From: Phytopseudomonas flavescens
GTDB taxonomy: Bacteria; Pseudomonadota; Gammaproteobacteria; Pseudomonadales; Pseudomonadaceae
NCBI RefSeq assembly: GCF_900100535.1
Contig: NZ_FNDG01000009.1
Span: 62,001-126,000, forward strand
Direction: 5' to 3'
Length of the DNA: 64,000 nucleotides
Position numbers and translations under genes: made by a program. Of the stretch, positions 33,535-42,071 are shown one piece after another. The notes under the pieces were generated by a model. The model was not told the origin of the DNA and made no database searches. It saw nothing but the letters and a program-made list of their open reading frames with translations. Position 1 is the first letter of the stretch; every line of letters starts with the position of its first letter.

Positions 33535-34431
33535 ATGAGAGAAGAGAAGTACCACCGCTTGTTCCGCACGCTTCTGACGATTGTCGTGGCCGTCTCCCTG
33601 AGTGGCTGCGACTGGGTTCTTTTCGATTCGAAAGGCCAGATCGGCATCGAGCAGCGCAACCTCATCATTACCGCCACCCTGCTGATGCTGATCGTGGTGG
33701 TTCCCGTGATTTTCATGACCATTCTGTTCGCCTGGCGCTACCGCTCCTCGAACAAGGACGCGACCTATGCGCCCGAATGGGCTCATTCGCACAAGATCGA
33801 GGCCATCGTCTGGGGTGTTCCTTGCGTGATCATTGCCGTACTGGCGGTCATCACCTGGAAAACCACCCATTCGCTCGACCCTTACAAGCCGATCGAGTCC
33901 GAGGTCAAGCCGCTGACCGTCGAAGTGGTCTCGATGGACTGGAAATGGCTGTTCATCTACCCGGAGCAGGGCATCGCGACGGTCAATGAGCTGTACATCC
34001 CGGCCAATACGCCGATCAGCTTCCAGATCACTTCGCAGTCGGTGATGAACACCTTCTTCATCCCGCAACTGGGCGGCATGGTCTATGCGATGGGGGGCAT
34101 GCGCACCCAATTGCACCTGATCGCCAACGAGCCAGGCGAGTTCTTCGGCGTTTCGGGCAATTACAGCGGTCATGGTTTCTCGGGCATGAAGTTCAAGACC
34201 CATGCAACCAGCAACGAAGAGTTCGAGCAGTGGGTGACCAAGGTCAAACAATCGTCGAACACGCTGGACTTCAACGGCAGCTACCAGTTGCTGTCCAAGG
34301 CGAGTGAAAACAACCCAGTCGAGTACTTCAACGCTCAGCCTGGTCTGTTCCGGCAGATCCTTGGCCAGTACATCGATTACAAGAGCAACCCTGTGAGCGA
34401 AGCCGCGCACGATTCAGGTGCGGAGGAATAA
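33535..34431 (+). CDS. cyoA: Cytochrome bo3 ubiquinol oxidase subunit II
   Basis: A 298-residue lipoprotein subunit with lipobox VSLSGC (Cys about 25), two transmembrane helices (about 38-62 and 82-102) and a cupredoxin domain (about 115-225; VVSMDWKWLFIYPEQGIATVNEL). The CuA-ligand cysteines of cytochrome c oxidases are absent (SGNYSGHGFSGMKF), which identifies a quinol oxidase. A COX aromatic-rich motif follows to about 270. The ATG at 33535 with AAGG upstream is chosen over a start 10 codons earlier. First gene of cyoABCDE. Confidence 0.96.
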   Translation: MREEKYHRLFRTLLTIVVAVSLSGCDWVLFDSKGQIGIEQRNLIITATLLMLIVVVPVIFMTILFAWRYRSSNKDATYAPEWAHSHKIEAIVWGVPCVIIAVLAVITWKTTHSLDPYKPIESEVKPLTVEVVSMDWKWLFIYPEQGIATVNELYIPANTPISFQITSQSVMNTFFIPQLGGMVYAMGGMRTQLHLIANEPGEFFGVSGNYSGHGFSGMKFKTHATSNEEFEQWVTKVKQSSNTLDFNGSYQLLSKASENNPVEYFNAQPGLFRQILGQYIDYKSNPVSEAAHDSGAEE

Positions 34432-34434
34432 ACG

Positions 34435-36408
34435 ATGTTCGGAAAGCTGACGCTAGATGCAATACCCCTGCACGAGCCCATCCTGGTAGTCACGATGATT
34501 GCCGTGGTCCTGGGTGGTCTCGGCGTGTTCGCCGCGCTGACCTACTTCAAGAAGTGGGGTTACCTGTGGCATGAATGGCTGACCTCGGTCGACCACAAGA
34601 AAATCGGCGTGATGTACATTCTCGTCGCCCTGGTCATGCTGCTGCGCGGTTTCGCCGATGCCATCATGATGCGTACCCAGTTGGCCGTGGCCACTGGCGG
34701 CTCGGAAGGCTATCTGCCTCCTCACCACTACGATCAGATCTTCACCGCCCACGGTACGATCATGATCTTCTTCGTGGCCATGCCACTGGTGGTGGGCCTG
34801 ATGAACATCGTCACGCCGCTGCAGATCGGTGCGCGCGACGTGGCCTTCCCGTTCCTCAACTCGCTGAGCTTCTGGCTGTTCGTGGTCGGTGTGCTGCTGA
34901 CCAACATCTCGCTGTTCGTCGGCGAGTTCGCCATGACCGGCTGGGTCGCGTATCCGCCCTTGTCAGGGATCGAGTACAGTCCGGGAGTCGGGGTCGACTA
35001 CTACATATGGGCCTTGCAGATATCCGGTATCGGTACGCTGCTGACCGGTGTCAACTTCTTCGTCACCATCATCAAGATGCGTGCCCCGGGCATGACCCTG
35101 ATGAAGATGCCGATCTTCACCTGGACCATCCTCTGCGCCAACATCATCATCCTCGGTGCCTTCCCGATCCTCACCGCCGTGCTCGGCATGCTGACCCTGG
35201 ATCGTTACCTGGATTTCCACTTCTTCACCAATGAAGCCGGTGGCAACCCGATGATGTACGTCAACCTCCTGTGGGCCTGGGGCCACCCTGAGGTGTACAT
35301 CCTGATCCTGCCGGCCTTCGGTGTGTTCTCCGAAGTGACCTCGGTGTTCGCCCGCAAGCGTCTGTTCGGTTATGCCTCGATGGTCTGGGCCACCGTGGCG
35401 ATCACCGTCCTGTCGTTCGTGGTCTGGCTGCACCACTTCTTCACCATGGGTTCTGGCGCCAGCGTCAACGCCTTCTTCGGTATCGCGACGATGATCATCG
35501 CCATCCCGACCGGCGTGAAGATCTTCACCTGGCTGTTCACCATGTACCGCGGCCGTCTGGAATTCAGCTCGCCGATCCTCTGGACCCTGGGTTTCATCAT
35601 CACCTTCTCCATCGGTGGTATGACCGGTGTGCTGCTGGCGGTACCGGGTGCCGACTTCCTGCTGCACAACAGCCTGTTCCTGATCGCCCACTTCCATAAC
35701 GTGATCATCGGTGGTGCGGTATTCGGCTACATGGCCGGCCTCACCTTCTGGTTCCCGAAAGCGTTCGGCTTCAAGCTGCACGAAGGCTGGGGCAAGGCGT
35801 CGTTCTGGTTCTGGCTGGTCGGCTTCTACCTGGCCTTCATGCCACTGTACGTGCTGGGCTTCATGGGCATGACCCGTCGCCTGAACAGCACCACCAACCC
35901 CGAGTGGGAGCCGTGGCTGCACGTGGCCGTGGTCGGCGCTGTGCTGATCGGCATCGGTATCCTCTGCACCCTGATCCAGTTCGCCGTATCGATCATCAAG
36001 CGCAAGGAACTGGCCGACGTGACTGGCGACCCATGGGATGCACGCACCCTGGAGTGGTCGACTTCGTCGCCGCCACCGTTCTACAACTTCGCGGTAACCC
36101 CGCGTGGTGATCGCATCGACGAGTTCCACGAGCAGAAGCGTGACGGTCTGCCGGCTGCGCCAACCAAGTACTCGCCGATCCACATGCCGAAGAACACCGG
36201 CGTTGGCCTGATCATGTCCATTGGCGCGCTGGCCTTCGGTTTCGCCCTGATCTGGCACATCTGGTGGCTGGCTGCATTGAGCTTCGTCGGCACCTTCGCC
36301 GTCCTGATTCGCAACAGCTACAACCAGGACGTCGACTACTACGTGCAGCCCGATGAGATCGAACGGATCGAAAAGGCACACATTCAAGCAAAGGCTAATC
36401 AGGCGTAA
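34435..36408 (+). CDS. cyoB: Cytochrome bo3 ubiquinol oxidase subunit I
   Basis: A 657-residue heme-copper oxidase subunit I with 15 predicted helices. The heme/copper ligands are visible: [10 protein letters not shown] (low-spin heme His), [15 protein letters not shown] (CuB His and cross-linked Tyr of the K channel), HHFFTMG (two CuB His) and [11 protein letters not shown] (high-spin and low-spin heme His). It reduces O2 to water with electrons from ubiquinol and pumps protons; the D-channel pattern near [19 protein letters not shown] is as in CyoB. Four bases after cyoA. Confidence 0.98.
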   Translation: MFGKLTLDAIPLHEPILVVTMIAVVLGGLGVFAALTYFKKWGYLWHEWLTSVDHKKIGVMYILVALVMLLRGFADAIMMRTQLAVATGGSEGYLPPHHYDQIFTAHGTIMIFFVAMPLVVGLMNIVTPLQIGARDVAFPFLNSLSFWLFVVGVLLTNISLFVGEFAMTGWVAYPPLSGIEYSPGVGVDYYIWALQISGIGTLLTGVNFFVTIIKMRAPGMTLMKMPIFTWTILCANIIILGAFPILTAVLGMLTLDRYLDFHFFTNEAGGNPMMYVNLLWAWGHPEVYILILPAFGVFSEVTSVFARKRLFGYASMVWATVAITVLSFVVWLHHFFTMGSGASVNAFFGIATMIIAIPTGVKIFTWLFTMYRGRLEFSSPILWTLGFIITFSIGGMTGVLLAVPGADFLLHNSLFLIAHFHNVIIGGAVFGYMAGLTFWFPKAFGFKLHEGWGKASFWFWLVGFYLAFMPLYVLGFMGMTRRLNSTTNPEWEPWLHVAVVGAVLIGIGILCTLIQFAVSIIKRKELADVTGDPWDARTLEWSTSSPPPFYNFAVTPRGDRIDEFHEQKRDGLPAAPTKYSPIHMPKNTGVGLIMSIGALAFGFALIWHIWWLAALSFVGTFAVLIRNSYNQDVDYYVQPDEIERIEKAHIQAKANQA

Positions 36409-36411
36409 ACC

Positions 36412-37035
36412 ATGTCCAGTGAAGTGATCAGCAACCATGCTGCTCATGCCGATGAGCATGAGCACGAACATCACCACGACGCGGGTGAAATGAAGGTCTT
36501 CGGGTTCTGGATCTACCTGATGACCGACTGCATCCTGTTCGCGAGTATCTTCGCGGGCTACGCGGTGCTCAGCACCGCGTACGCCGGCGGTCCCACTCCG
36601 AAGGATCTGATCGACCTGAAACTCGTTCTGGTCGAGACATTCGCCCTGCTGTTCTCCAGCATCACCTACGGCATGGCCATGCTGGCCATGTACCGTGGCG
36701 ACAAGGGCAAGGTGCTTGCCTGGCTGGCGGCCACCTTCCTGTTCGGTCTGGTGTTCATCTCCATCGAACTCTATGAGTTCCATCACCTGATCCACGAAGG
36801 CGCCGCTCCTCAGGTCAGTGCCTACTGGTCCGCGTTCTTCACCCTGGTCGGTACCCACGGCCTGCACGTCAGTGCTGGCCTGCTGTGGATGGCGGTGATG
36901 ATGCACCAGGTCGCCAGCCGCGGCCTGACACCGGTTACCCAGACCCGCCTGAGCTGCCTCAGCCTGTTCTGGCACTTCCTCGACGTGGTGTGGATCTGCG
37001 TGTTCACCGTTGTCTACCTGATGGGGGCTCTGTAA
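36412..37035 (+). CDS. cyoC: Cytochrome bo3 ubiquinol oxidase subunit III
   Basis: A 207-residue membrane subunit with five predicted helices, a His/Glu-rich N-tail ([19 protein letters not shown]) and the subunit III signatures [40 protein letters not shown] and [17 protein letters not shown]. It stabilises the oxidase core. Its stop codon overlaps the cyoD ATG (TAATG at 37033-37037). Confidence 0.96.
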   Translation: MSSEVISNHAAHADEHEHEHHHDAGEMKVFGFWIYLMTDCILFASIFAGYAVLSTAYAGGPTPKDLIDLKLVLVETFALLFSSITYGMAMLAMYRGDKGKVLAWLAATFLFGLVFISIELYEFHHLIHEGAAPQVSAYWSAFFTLVGTHGLHVSAGLLWMAVMMHQVASRGLTPVTQTRLSCLSLFWHFLDVVWICVFTVVYLMGAL

Positions 37036-37367
37036 TGGCTCATGATCACCACTCTGCCGCAGGCGCGAGCCATGGCAGCACCAAGGATTACGTCGTCGGC
37101 TTCGTGCTGTCGATAATCCTCACTGTGATTCCGTTCGCGATCGTGATGAACCCGGTCATGTCGAAAGCGGCCACGCTGTTCACCGTCGTCGCGTTCGCGG
37201 TGGTGCAGATCTACGTACACCTGGTGTACTTCCTGCACATGAACACTTCGTCCGAGCAGCGCTGGAACACGGTTGCCTTCGTGTTCACCATCCTGATCAC
37301 CATCATCGTCGTAGCGCTCTCGATCTGGATCATCTGGAGCATGCACTACTACATGATGGCCAACTAA
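37035..37367 (+). CDS. cyoD: Cytochrome bo3 ubiquinol oxidase subunit IV
   Basis: A 110-residue subunit with three predicted helices and a His-rich N-terminus ([14 protein letters not shown]). [21 protein letters not shown] and HLVYFLHMN match CyoD, the small accessory subunit of bo3 oxidase. The ATG at 37035 overlaps the cyoC stop; longer in-frame extension into cyoC is not used. Confidence 0.94.
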   Translation: MAHDHHSAAGASHGSTKDYVVGFVLSIILTVIPFAIVMNPVMSKAATLFTVVAFAVVQIYVHLVYFLHMNTSSEQRWNTVAFVFTILITIIVVALSIWIIWSMHYYMMAN

Positions 37368-37381
37368 AAGAGAGCAGCCTG

Positions 37382-38323
37382 ATGTTCAAGCAATACCTGC
37401 TCCTGACCAAGCCGGGCATCGTCTTCGGAAACATGATTTCCGTCGCCGGTGGTTTTTTCCTGGCTTCCAAGGGGGATATCGACCTGGTGCTGTTCCTGGC
37501 AACAGCGCTCGGCGTCGCTCTGGTGATTGCTTCCGGTTGCGTGTTCAACAACTACATCGATAGGGACATCGATGAAAAGATGGAGCGGACCAAGAACAGG
37601 GTGCTGGTAAAAGGCCTGGTTCCGCCGACTCATGCCATCGTCTACGCCTGCATCCTCGGGATCGCAGGCGTTGCCTTGCTCTATAAAGCCACTAACCTGC
37701 TTGCTGTCGCCTTGGTCCTCATGGGCTTCGTCGTCTACGTCGGGCTCTACAGCCTGTACCTCAAGCGGAATTCGGTTTATGGAACCCTGGTTGGCAGTCT
37801 GTCGGGCGCCGCTCCACCCGTTGTGGGCTATTGCGCTGTAAGCAACGAGTTCGATGTGGGGGCAGCGATTCTGCTGCTGATCTTCAGCCTCTGGCAGATG
37901 CCCCATTCGTACGCGATCGCCATTTTTCGTTTCAACGACTACCAGGCCGCCAACATCCCGGTGCTGCCGGTGATCAAGGGCGTTCCCGCTGCCAAGCGCA
38001 GTATCGTCCTGTACATCGCCGCGTTCCTGGTCGCCACCCTGATGTTGACCATCAGTGGTTATGCCGGCTACAGCTACTTCGTGGTGGCAGCGGTCAGCGG
38101 CGCCTATTGGCTGTGGATGGGCGTGTCGGGCTACAAGGCCGTCGACGACAAGGTCTGGGCACGCAAGCTGTTCGTGTTCTCGATCGTCACCATCACCGCG
38201 TTGAGCGTGATGATGTCGGTGGATTTCCAGGCGACGCCGAGCCAGATGCTGATGACTTCGGTCAACCATTTGTGTGGCGCGGATAATGTCAGTGGTTTCT
38301 GCGCGGCGTTCGCCGCGCGTTAG
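37382..38323 (+). CDS. cyoE: Protoheme IX farnesyltransferase (heme O synthase)
   Basis: A 313-residue UbiA-family prenyltransferase with about nine helices that converts heme B to heme O for the oxidase encoded just upstream. The first Asp-rich motif is [18 protein letters not shown]; the second conserved block is [28 protein letters not shown]. The C-terminal tail ([19 protein letters not shown]) is longer than in E. coli CyoE and Cys-containing. Last gene of the operon, followed by a strong terminator. Confidence 0.95.
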   Translation: MFKQYLLLTKPGIVFGNMISVAGGFFLASKGDIDLVLFLATALGVALVIASGCVFNNYIDRDIDEKMERTKNRVLVKGLVPPTHAIVYACILGIAGVALLYKATNLLAVALVLMGFVVYVGLYSLYLKRNSVYGTLVGSLSGAAPPVVGYCAVSNEFDVGAAILLLIFSLWQMPHSYAIAIFRFNDYQAANIPVLPVIKGVPAAKRSIVLYIAAFLVATLMLTISGYAGYSYFVVAAVSGAYWLWMGVSGYKAVDDKVWARKLFVFSIVTITALSVMMSVDFQATPSQMLMTSVNHLCGADNVSGFCAAFAAR

Positions 38324-38342
38324 CCCCTCGGCTTGTGAACCG

Positions 38343-38378
38343 ACGGGCCCCGCCATCGCTGATGGCGGGGCCCGTTTT
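38343..38378 (+). terminator. Strong terminator of the cyo operon
   Basis: A 15-bp perfect stem (38343-38357 with 38361-38375, ACGGGCCCCGCCATC and its complement) with a GCT loop, then TTTT. Confidence 0.93.
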
Positions 38379-38435
38379 CGTTCAAGGCTGTTAAGGTGTC
38401 TGGCATCAAGGTTTCAGCTATCTGGAGAGATGAGC

Positions 38436-38822
38436 ATGGGTGAGCAGGATCCTTTCATCAAAGGCCTCAAGGAGCGTCTGCCCGACGACCTCAGGGACTC
38501 GTTCAGTGCCGAGCAGCTCGATGCGCTGCAGGTCGCCTTCGGGGCGCGTCAGTGGGGGCGCCATAGCCTGGATCTGCGCGGCACGCTCAAGCTGTGGCAC
38601 TGGCGTTATTACTTCGTGCTGCTGGCAGGGCGGAACAAGCGCGATCTCAGCCGGGCCCAGCAGGAGCTGTCGCTGACCGCCAGGGCGGTAGGTGTCAGCG
38701 TATTCCTGCTGATGTCGCTGGCGCTGGGCCTGCTGTTTCTCTATCTGCTCAAGTCGGCCCTGGGCATCAACCTGTTTTCCGGATTTTCCCTGGGCCTCTG
38801 GGACTGGTTCAAGAAAGCCTGA
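38436..38822 (+). CDS. Hypothetical membrane protein (128 aa)
   Basis: A 128-residue protein with a soluble N-terminal half (IKGLKERLPDDLRDSFSAEQLDALQVAFG) containing basic patches, a possible re-entrant or interfacial segment WHWRYYFVLLAG, and one clear transmembrane helix at about 85-110. Conserved-looking in Pseudomonas to my memory but without known function. Of two nearby ATGs, 38436 has proper spacing (about 8 bases) to GGAG at 38424-38427; 38430 is too close. Its 3' end overlaps the methyltransferase gene by 14 bases. Confidence 0.72.
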   Translation: MGEQDPFIKGLKERLPDDLRDSFSAEQLDALQVAFGARQWGRHSLDLRGTLKLWHWRYYFVLLAGRNKRDLSRAQQELSLTARAVGVSVFLLMSLALGLLFLYLLKSALGINLFSGFSLGLWDWFKKA

Positions 38823-39747
38823 ACAGCAGCGCCTTCAGCCCACCTTGCGGATCCGTATCGGGGAATTCAGCCGGGTTCTGCAGGCGCTTTTCGAAGTGCA
38901 GGCGGGGAGCCTCAGCCTTCATGCCGGTGATCAGGAAGTCGCTGCCGATGTTGGGGTCGTTGATACAGGCCAGTACCCGACCTCTGGCGCTGAGCAGTTC
39001 GGGCAGCTTGCGCAGGATCTTCTGGTAGTCGCGGGTCAGGGCGAAGCTGCCTTTCTGGAAGGACGGCGGGTCGATGATGATCAGGTCGTAGGGGCCGTGG
39101 CGCTTCACCTTGCCCCATGACTTGAACAGCTCGTGGCCGAGAAAACTGACCCGGCTCAGGTCGTGGCCGTTGAGGCGATGATTGTCGCGGCCCCGGCTCA
39201 GGGCGGCCTTGGCCATGTCCAGATTGACGACGTGCTCGGCGCCGCCGGCCAGAGCCGCGATGGAGAACCCGCAGGTATAGGCGAACAGGTTGAGTACCCG
39301 CTGGCCTCGGGCATGTTCACGTACCCAGCGCCGGCCCAGGCGCATGTCGAGAAACAGCCCGGTGTTCTGCTTGCGGCCCAGGCCGAGCAGGAAGCGCAGG
39401 CCGTCTTCCTCGATGGTCCAGGCGTCGGGCCGTTCACCCACCAGGCACTGCATCGGGCTGTCGGGCTGGTAGCGATGCTGCAGCAGCAGGCTATGGGCCT
39501 GGCTACCCTGCCATTCGGCGGACCGGCTCAGTTGCAACAGCATCGCCTGCAACGCCGCGAGTTCGTCTGCCGGTGGCTCCCTGAACAGGCACACCAGCAC
39601 GATGCCTTGCAGCCAGTCTACGGTGATGTATTCGAGCCCTGCCCAGCAGCGACCCCGCCCATGGAACAGGCGACGAGTTTGCCTGGGTGCCTCACTCAGG
39701 GCGCGCTCGAGATGCTGATGAAGGAAAGCGAGGTTGGCCGGGGTCAT
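38809..39747 (-). CDS. RlmI/RlmK-like SAM-dependent methyltransferase
   Basis: A 312-residue class I methyltransferase. The SAM loop is VLNLFAYTCGFSIAALAGGA (about 150-169) and the catalytic/binding motif is IIIDPPSFQKGS, as in the rRNA cytosine-C5 methyltransferase-like group (YccW/RlmI, RlmK). The preceding FLDMRLGRRWVREHA block is also typical. The N-terminal 100 residues form a separate substrate-binding lobe; the PUA domain of RlmI is not evident. The target RNA is inferred. Confidence 0.87.
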   Translation of the reverse strand: MTPANLAFLHQHLERALSEAPRQTRRLFHGRGRCWAGLEYITVDWLQGIVLVCLFREPPADELAALQAMLLQLSRSAEWQGSQAHSLLLQHRYQPDSPMQCLVGERPDAWTIEEDGLRFLLGLGRKQNTGLFLDMRLGRRWVREHARGQRVLNLFAYTCGFSIAALAGGAEHVVNLDMAKAALSRGRDNHRLNGHDLSRVSFLGHELFKSWGKVKRHGPYDLIIIDPPSFQKGSFALTRDYQKILRKLPELLSARGRVLACINDPNIGSDFLITGMKAEAPRLHFEKRLQNPAEFPDTDPQGGLKALLFRLS

Positions 39748-39825
39748 GGGGCACTGTCGTCTGCCGGGCGCGGCAGTTTAAAGCAAAGCGGCAGATCGCT
39801 CATGCTGCAGTGTCTCGTCGAGCCC

Positions 39826-39852
39826 GAAAAAAGCCCGTCACGAGGACGGGCT
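39826..39852 (-). terminator. Rho-independent terminator of the oprD-family gene
   Basis: AGCCCGTC / GACGGGCT (39832-39839 with 39845-39852) forms an 8-bp stem; read on the minus strand it is followed by six T residues. It lies 30 bases past the porin stop. Confidence 0.88.
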
Positions 39853-39882
39853 GAAATCGGACACTGGATGAGAGGTGACGCG

Positions 39883-41127
39883 TTACAGGATCGACAGCGG
39901 GTAGTTGATGATCAGGCGGTTCTCGTCGAACTCGTTGCTGCTGTAGTCGCGACGGATGCTGGAGTTGCGCCAGCGCAGGCTGAGGTTCTTGAAGGTGCCG
40001 TTCTGGACCACGTAGGCCAGCTCGGTTTCACGGCCCCATTCCTTGCCGTCGTCGATGGCGCCGACATGCACGTTGCTACCGCTGATGTAGCGGTTCATCA
40101 GGGTCAGGCCAGGAATGCCCGCGCCGGCGAAGTTGAAGTCATGCCGCAACTGCCAGGATTTCTCCTTGGCGTTGTCGTAGCTGGAATTGTAGCTGTCGTT
40201 GGCCAGGGTGCCGCCGCTGGTGCCCGAGACGCGCATCCAGCCGGTGTCGCCGCTGACCTTCTGCAGGCCGACGTAGACGGTGTTGCTGCCGTATTTGGCG
40301 GAGAACAGGCCGGAGTAGACCTTGTTGTCCAGCTTGCCGGCGCGAGCCGAGCCATCGTCTTCGCCCTGGAAGTAGCCGAGATTGGCGCCCAGGGTCCAGT
40401 CGCCGATCGGCTGGCTGTGGGTCAGCTGCAGGTACTGCTGCTCGTAGACGTCCTTGAGCTCGGCGCCCCACAGGCCGATCAGCGTGCGCTTGTCGTTGAA
40501 GGTGTATTCGCCGCCGACGAAGTTGAAGCGGTCAGACGCGGCTCCGGCGTAGATCAGATCTTCCATGCTGGCGTTGTTGCGCTCGCTGTTCTGGCGGAAC
40601 TGGCCGCCATACAGGGTCAGGCCGGCGATCTCGTTGGAGGTGACCTGGCCACCGCGCAGGGTCTGTGGCAGGGAACGACCATCGTCGGCGCGCAGGATCG
40701 GCAGCACCGGCATCCATTCGCCGACCTTCAGCTCTGTCTTGGAGATCCTGGCTTTGGCAGCCAGGGCCAGGCGACCGTAGTCATCCGCCGGGCGGCCATC
40801 GTCATGGCGCGGCAGCAGGCCGGTGCCGTAGGTGCCGCCACCGCCGTCGAGCTTGACCGAGAGCATGCCCAGGGCATCGACACCGAAGCCGACCACGCCA
40901 GGGGTGTAACCGGAGCGCGCATCGAGGATGAAGCTCTGCGTCCACTCTTCGGCCTTGCTCTGGGCATTGGCCGGGTTGGTGAAGTTACGGTTGATGTAGA
41001 AGTTGCGCAGGTTCAGGGAAACCTTGGCGTCGTCGACGAAACCTTCGGCCTGGGCTGCGAAGGGCAGGGCGAGGGCCATGCTGCCTGCGCCGATGAGACC
41101 CAGCGAGATGATCTTGCATGCTGTCAT
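39883..41127 (-). CDS. OprD-family outer-membrane porin, predicted hexuronate/aldarate channel
   Basis: A 414-residue 18-strand porin precursor with a 27-residue signal peptide ending AAQA. OprD landmarks include AEGFVDDAKVSLNLRNFYINR at the mature N-terminus, the WTQSFILDARSGYTPG strand, GGQVTSNEIAGLTLYGGQF, and a C-terminal strand ending in DENRLIINYPLSIL. OprD/Occ channels admit specific carboxylates, and an OccK member takes glucuronate in P. aeruginosa. The upstream operator shared with udh and kdgD points to uronate or aldarate. The ATG at 41127 has GGGAG upstream. Confidence 0.92.
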   Translation of the reverse strand: MTACKIISLGLIGAGSMALALPFAAQAEGFVDDAKVSLNLRNFYINRNFTNPANAQSKAEEWTQSFILDARSGYTPGVVGFGVDALGMLSVKLDGGGGTYGTGLLPRHDDGRPADDYGRLALAAKARISKTELKVGEWMPVLPILRADDGRSLPQTLRGGQVTSNEIAGLTLYGGQFRQNSERNNASMEDLIYAGAASDRFNFVGGEYTFNDKRTLIGLWGAELKDVYEQQYLQLTHSQPIGDWTLGANLGYFQGEDDGSARAGKLDNKVYSGLFSAKYGSNTVYVGLQKVSGDTGWMRVSGTSGGTLANDSYNSSYDNAKEKSWQLRHDFNFAGAGIPGLTLMNRYISGSNVHVGAIDDGKEWGRETELAYVVQNGTFKNLSLRWRNSSIRRDYSSNEFDENRLIINYPLSIL

Positions 41128-41260
41128 TGTTGTTGTGCTCCCGTTTTTTGAACAGACCATCCTCTGCCAATCACCGATCGACATGCCGTGAGGAAGGTAT
41201 GGATAGCCCCGTGCAGGGCGACAGACCTGCGTGCAGACACACAGGACTCTGCTTCAGGCC

Positions 41261-41374
41261 CTAGCCGTCGACGGATAGGTGGCGCGCAAGCGTAGAGATG
41301 AGTTCGACAGATTGGGCAAGGCAGCCCAGGGCCAGTTGGCGTGGCGCGGATAAGGTGAAGGCGACAGTCTTCAT
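41261..41374 (-). CDS. Possible 37-aa leader peptide before the porin gene
   Basis: A short frame starting MKTVAFTLSAPRQLALGCLA has an AAAAAAGGT ribosome-binding site and begins 31 bases downstream of operator site d. It ends 134 bases before the porin start on the same strand. It has no signal sequence or known domain. Position directly behind the promoter suggests a leader ORF or small regulatory protein; chance is not excluded. Confidence 0.42.
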   Translation of the reverse strand: MKTVAFTLSAPRQLALGCLAQSVELISTLARHLSVDG

Positions 41375-41405
41375 GGTGCGACCTTTTTTGTTTTTATTAG
41401 GTTCT

Positions 41406-41418
41406 GTTGTCATACAAC
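41406..41418 (-). promoter_or_regulatory. Predicted hexuronate-regulon operator (site d), porin promoter
   Basis: GTTGTCATACAAC fits GTTGTNNKAYRAC and is the centre of a perfect TGTTGT-CAT-ACAACA inverted repeat (41405-41419). It shares CTGTTGTC.TA..ACAT with the udh site. Confidence 0.62.
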
Positions 41419-41629
41419 ATTGCCACTGATTATCTGCAGCTCTGAATCGGCTTGTCAACGCACGCCGATGAAACCTTCCGCCAGGCCAGCCCCCGGTGTC
41501 GGTTCATGACTCGATAATGCGGTTAAATATCCGTTAATCCTGGTCATAAGTATCGAATCGACAGATTGCTGGATATCCCTCTTGGGGGGCGATTATACGA
41601 ACTTGGCCATAGGCCAGGTAATAAGAAAT

Positions 41630-41642
41630 GTTGTGTGATAAC
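41630..41642 (+). promoter_or_regulatory. Predicted hexuronate-regulon operator (site e), tautomerase promoter
   Basis: GTTGTGTGATAAC fits the same pattern and extends to GTTGTNNGATAACGTAT (41630-41646), identical outside two variable bases to the kdgD site. It lies 32 bases before the tautomerase start codon. Confidence 0.58.
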
Positions 41643-41674
41643 GTATGACGATATTTATCGGTGCAGGAAATCCC

Positions 41675-42031
41675 ATGCCGCATTGTCTTGTCGAGGGCTC
41701 GCGCTCACTGGAAAAAACGCTCGGTGGCGGCGAGCTGGTCGCGCTGCTGCATGACGCCGCCATGGGCACCGGATTGTTCAGGGAGGGTGAGGTGAAGGTG
41801 CGTCTGAGCCTCTACGACCACTACAGTGTCGGCGGCAGTCAGGGCGATTTCCTGCATGTGATCTTCTACCTGCTGGCCGGCCGCACGGACGAGCAGAAGA
41901 AAGCCCTGTCGATGGCCATCGTGCGTACCCTGGTGGAGCGCCTGCCGGAGGTCGAGAGCATTTCGGTGGATGTGCGGGACATGCGCCGTGAAGCCTTCAG
42001 CAACCGGCGCAGCTACCTGGACGCAGGCTGA
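41675..42031 (+). CDS. Tautomerase-fold protein, 5-carboxymethyl-2-hydroxymuconate isomerase-like
   Basis: A 118-residue protein of the tautomerase superfamily (HpaF/CHMI branch). After Met removal it would begin with the catalytic Pro1 (MPHCLVEGSR), followed by the CHMI-like beta-alpha-beta units with LHVIFYLLAGRTDEQKKALS. No homoprotocatechuate pathway genes are nearby. Instead it lies divergent to the porin unit and carries operator site e, so it may act on a 2-oxo acid or lactone intermediate of hexuronate catabolism. The ATG at 41675 is chosen because Pro1 must follow the start; a longer frame from 41645 would bury it. Confidence 0.82.
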   Translation: MPHCLVEGSRSLEKTLGGGELVALLHDAAMGTGLFREGEVKVRLSLYDHYSVGGSQGDFLHVIFYLLAGRTDEQKKALSMAIVRTLVERLPEVESISVDVRDMRREAFSNRRSYLDAG

Positions 42032-42041
42032 GCGGGCAGGC

Positions 42042-42062
42042 GGGCGGCAGAGATTGCCGCCC
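42042..42062. terminator. Hairpin between the convergent tautomerase and gcvT genes
   Basis: GGGCGGCA (42042-42049) pairs with TGCCGCCC (42055-42062) around 5 bases. It has no T run; weak bidirectional termination is possible. Confidence 0.45.
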
Positions 42063-42071
42063 GGCAGGTGA

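Noticed and set aside
34963..36975. 670-codon open frame antisense to cyoB and cyoC
   Set aside because: Shadow of conserved oxidase genes; composition artefact.
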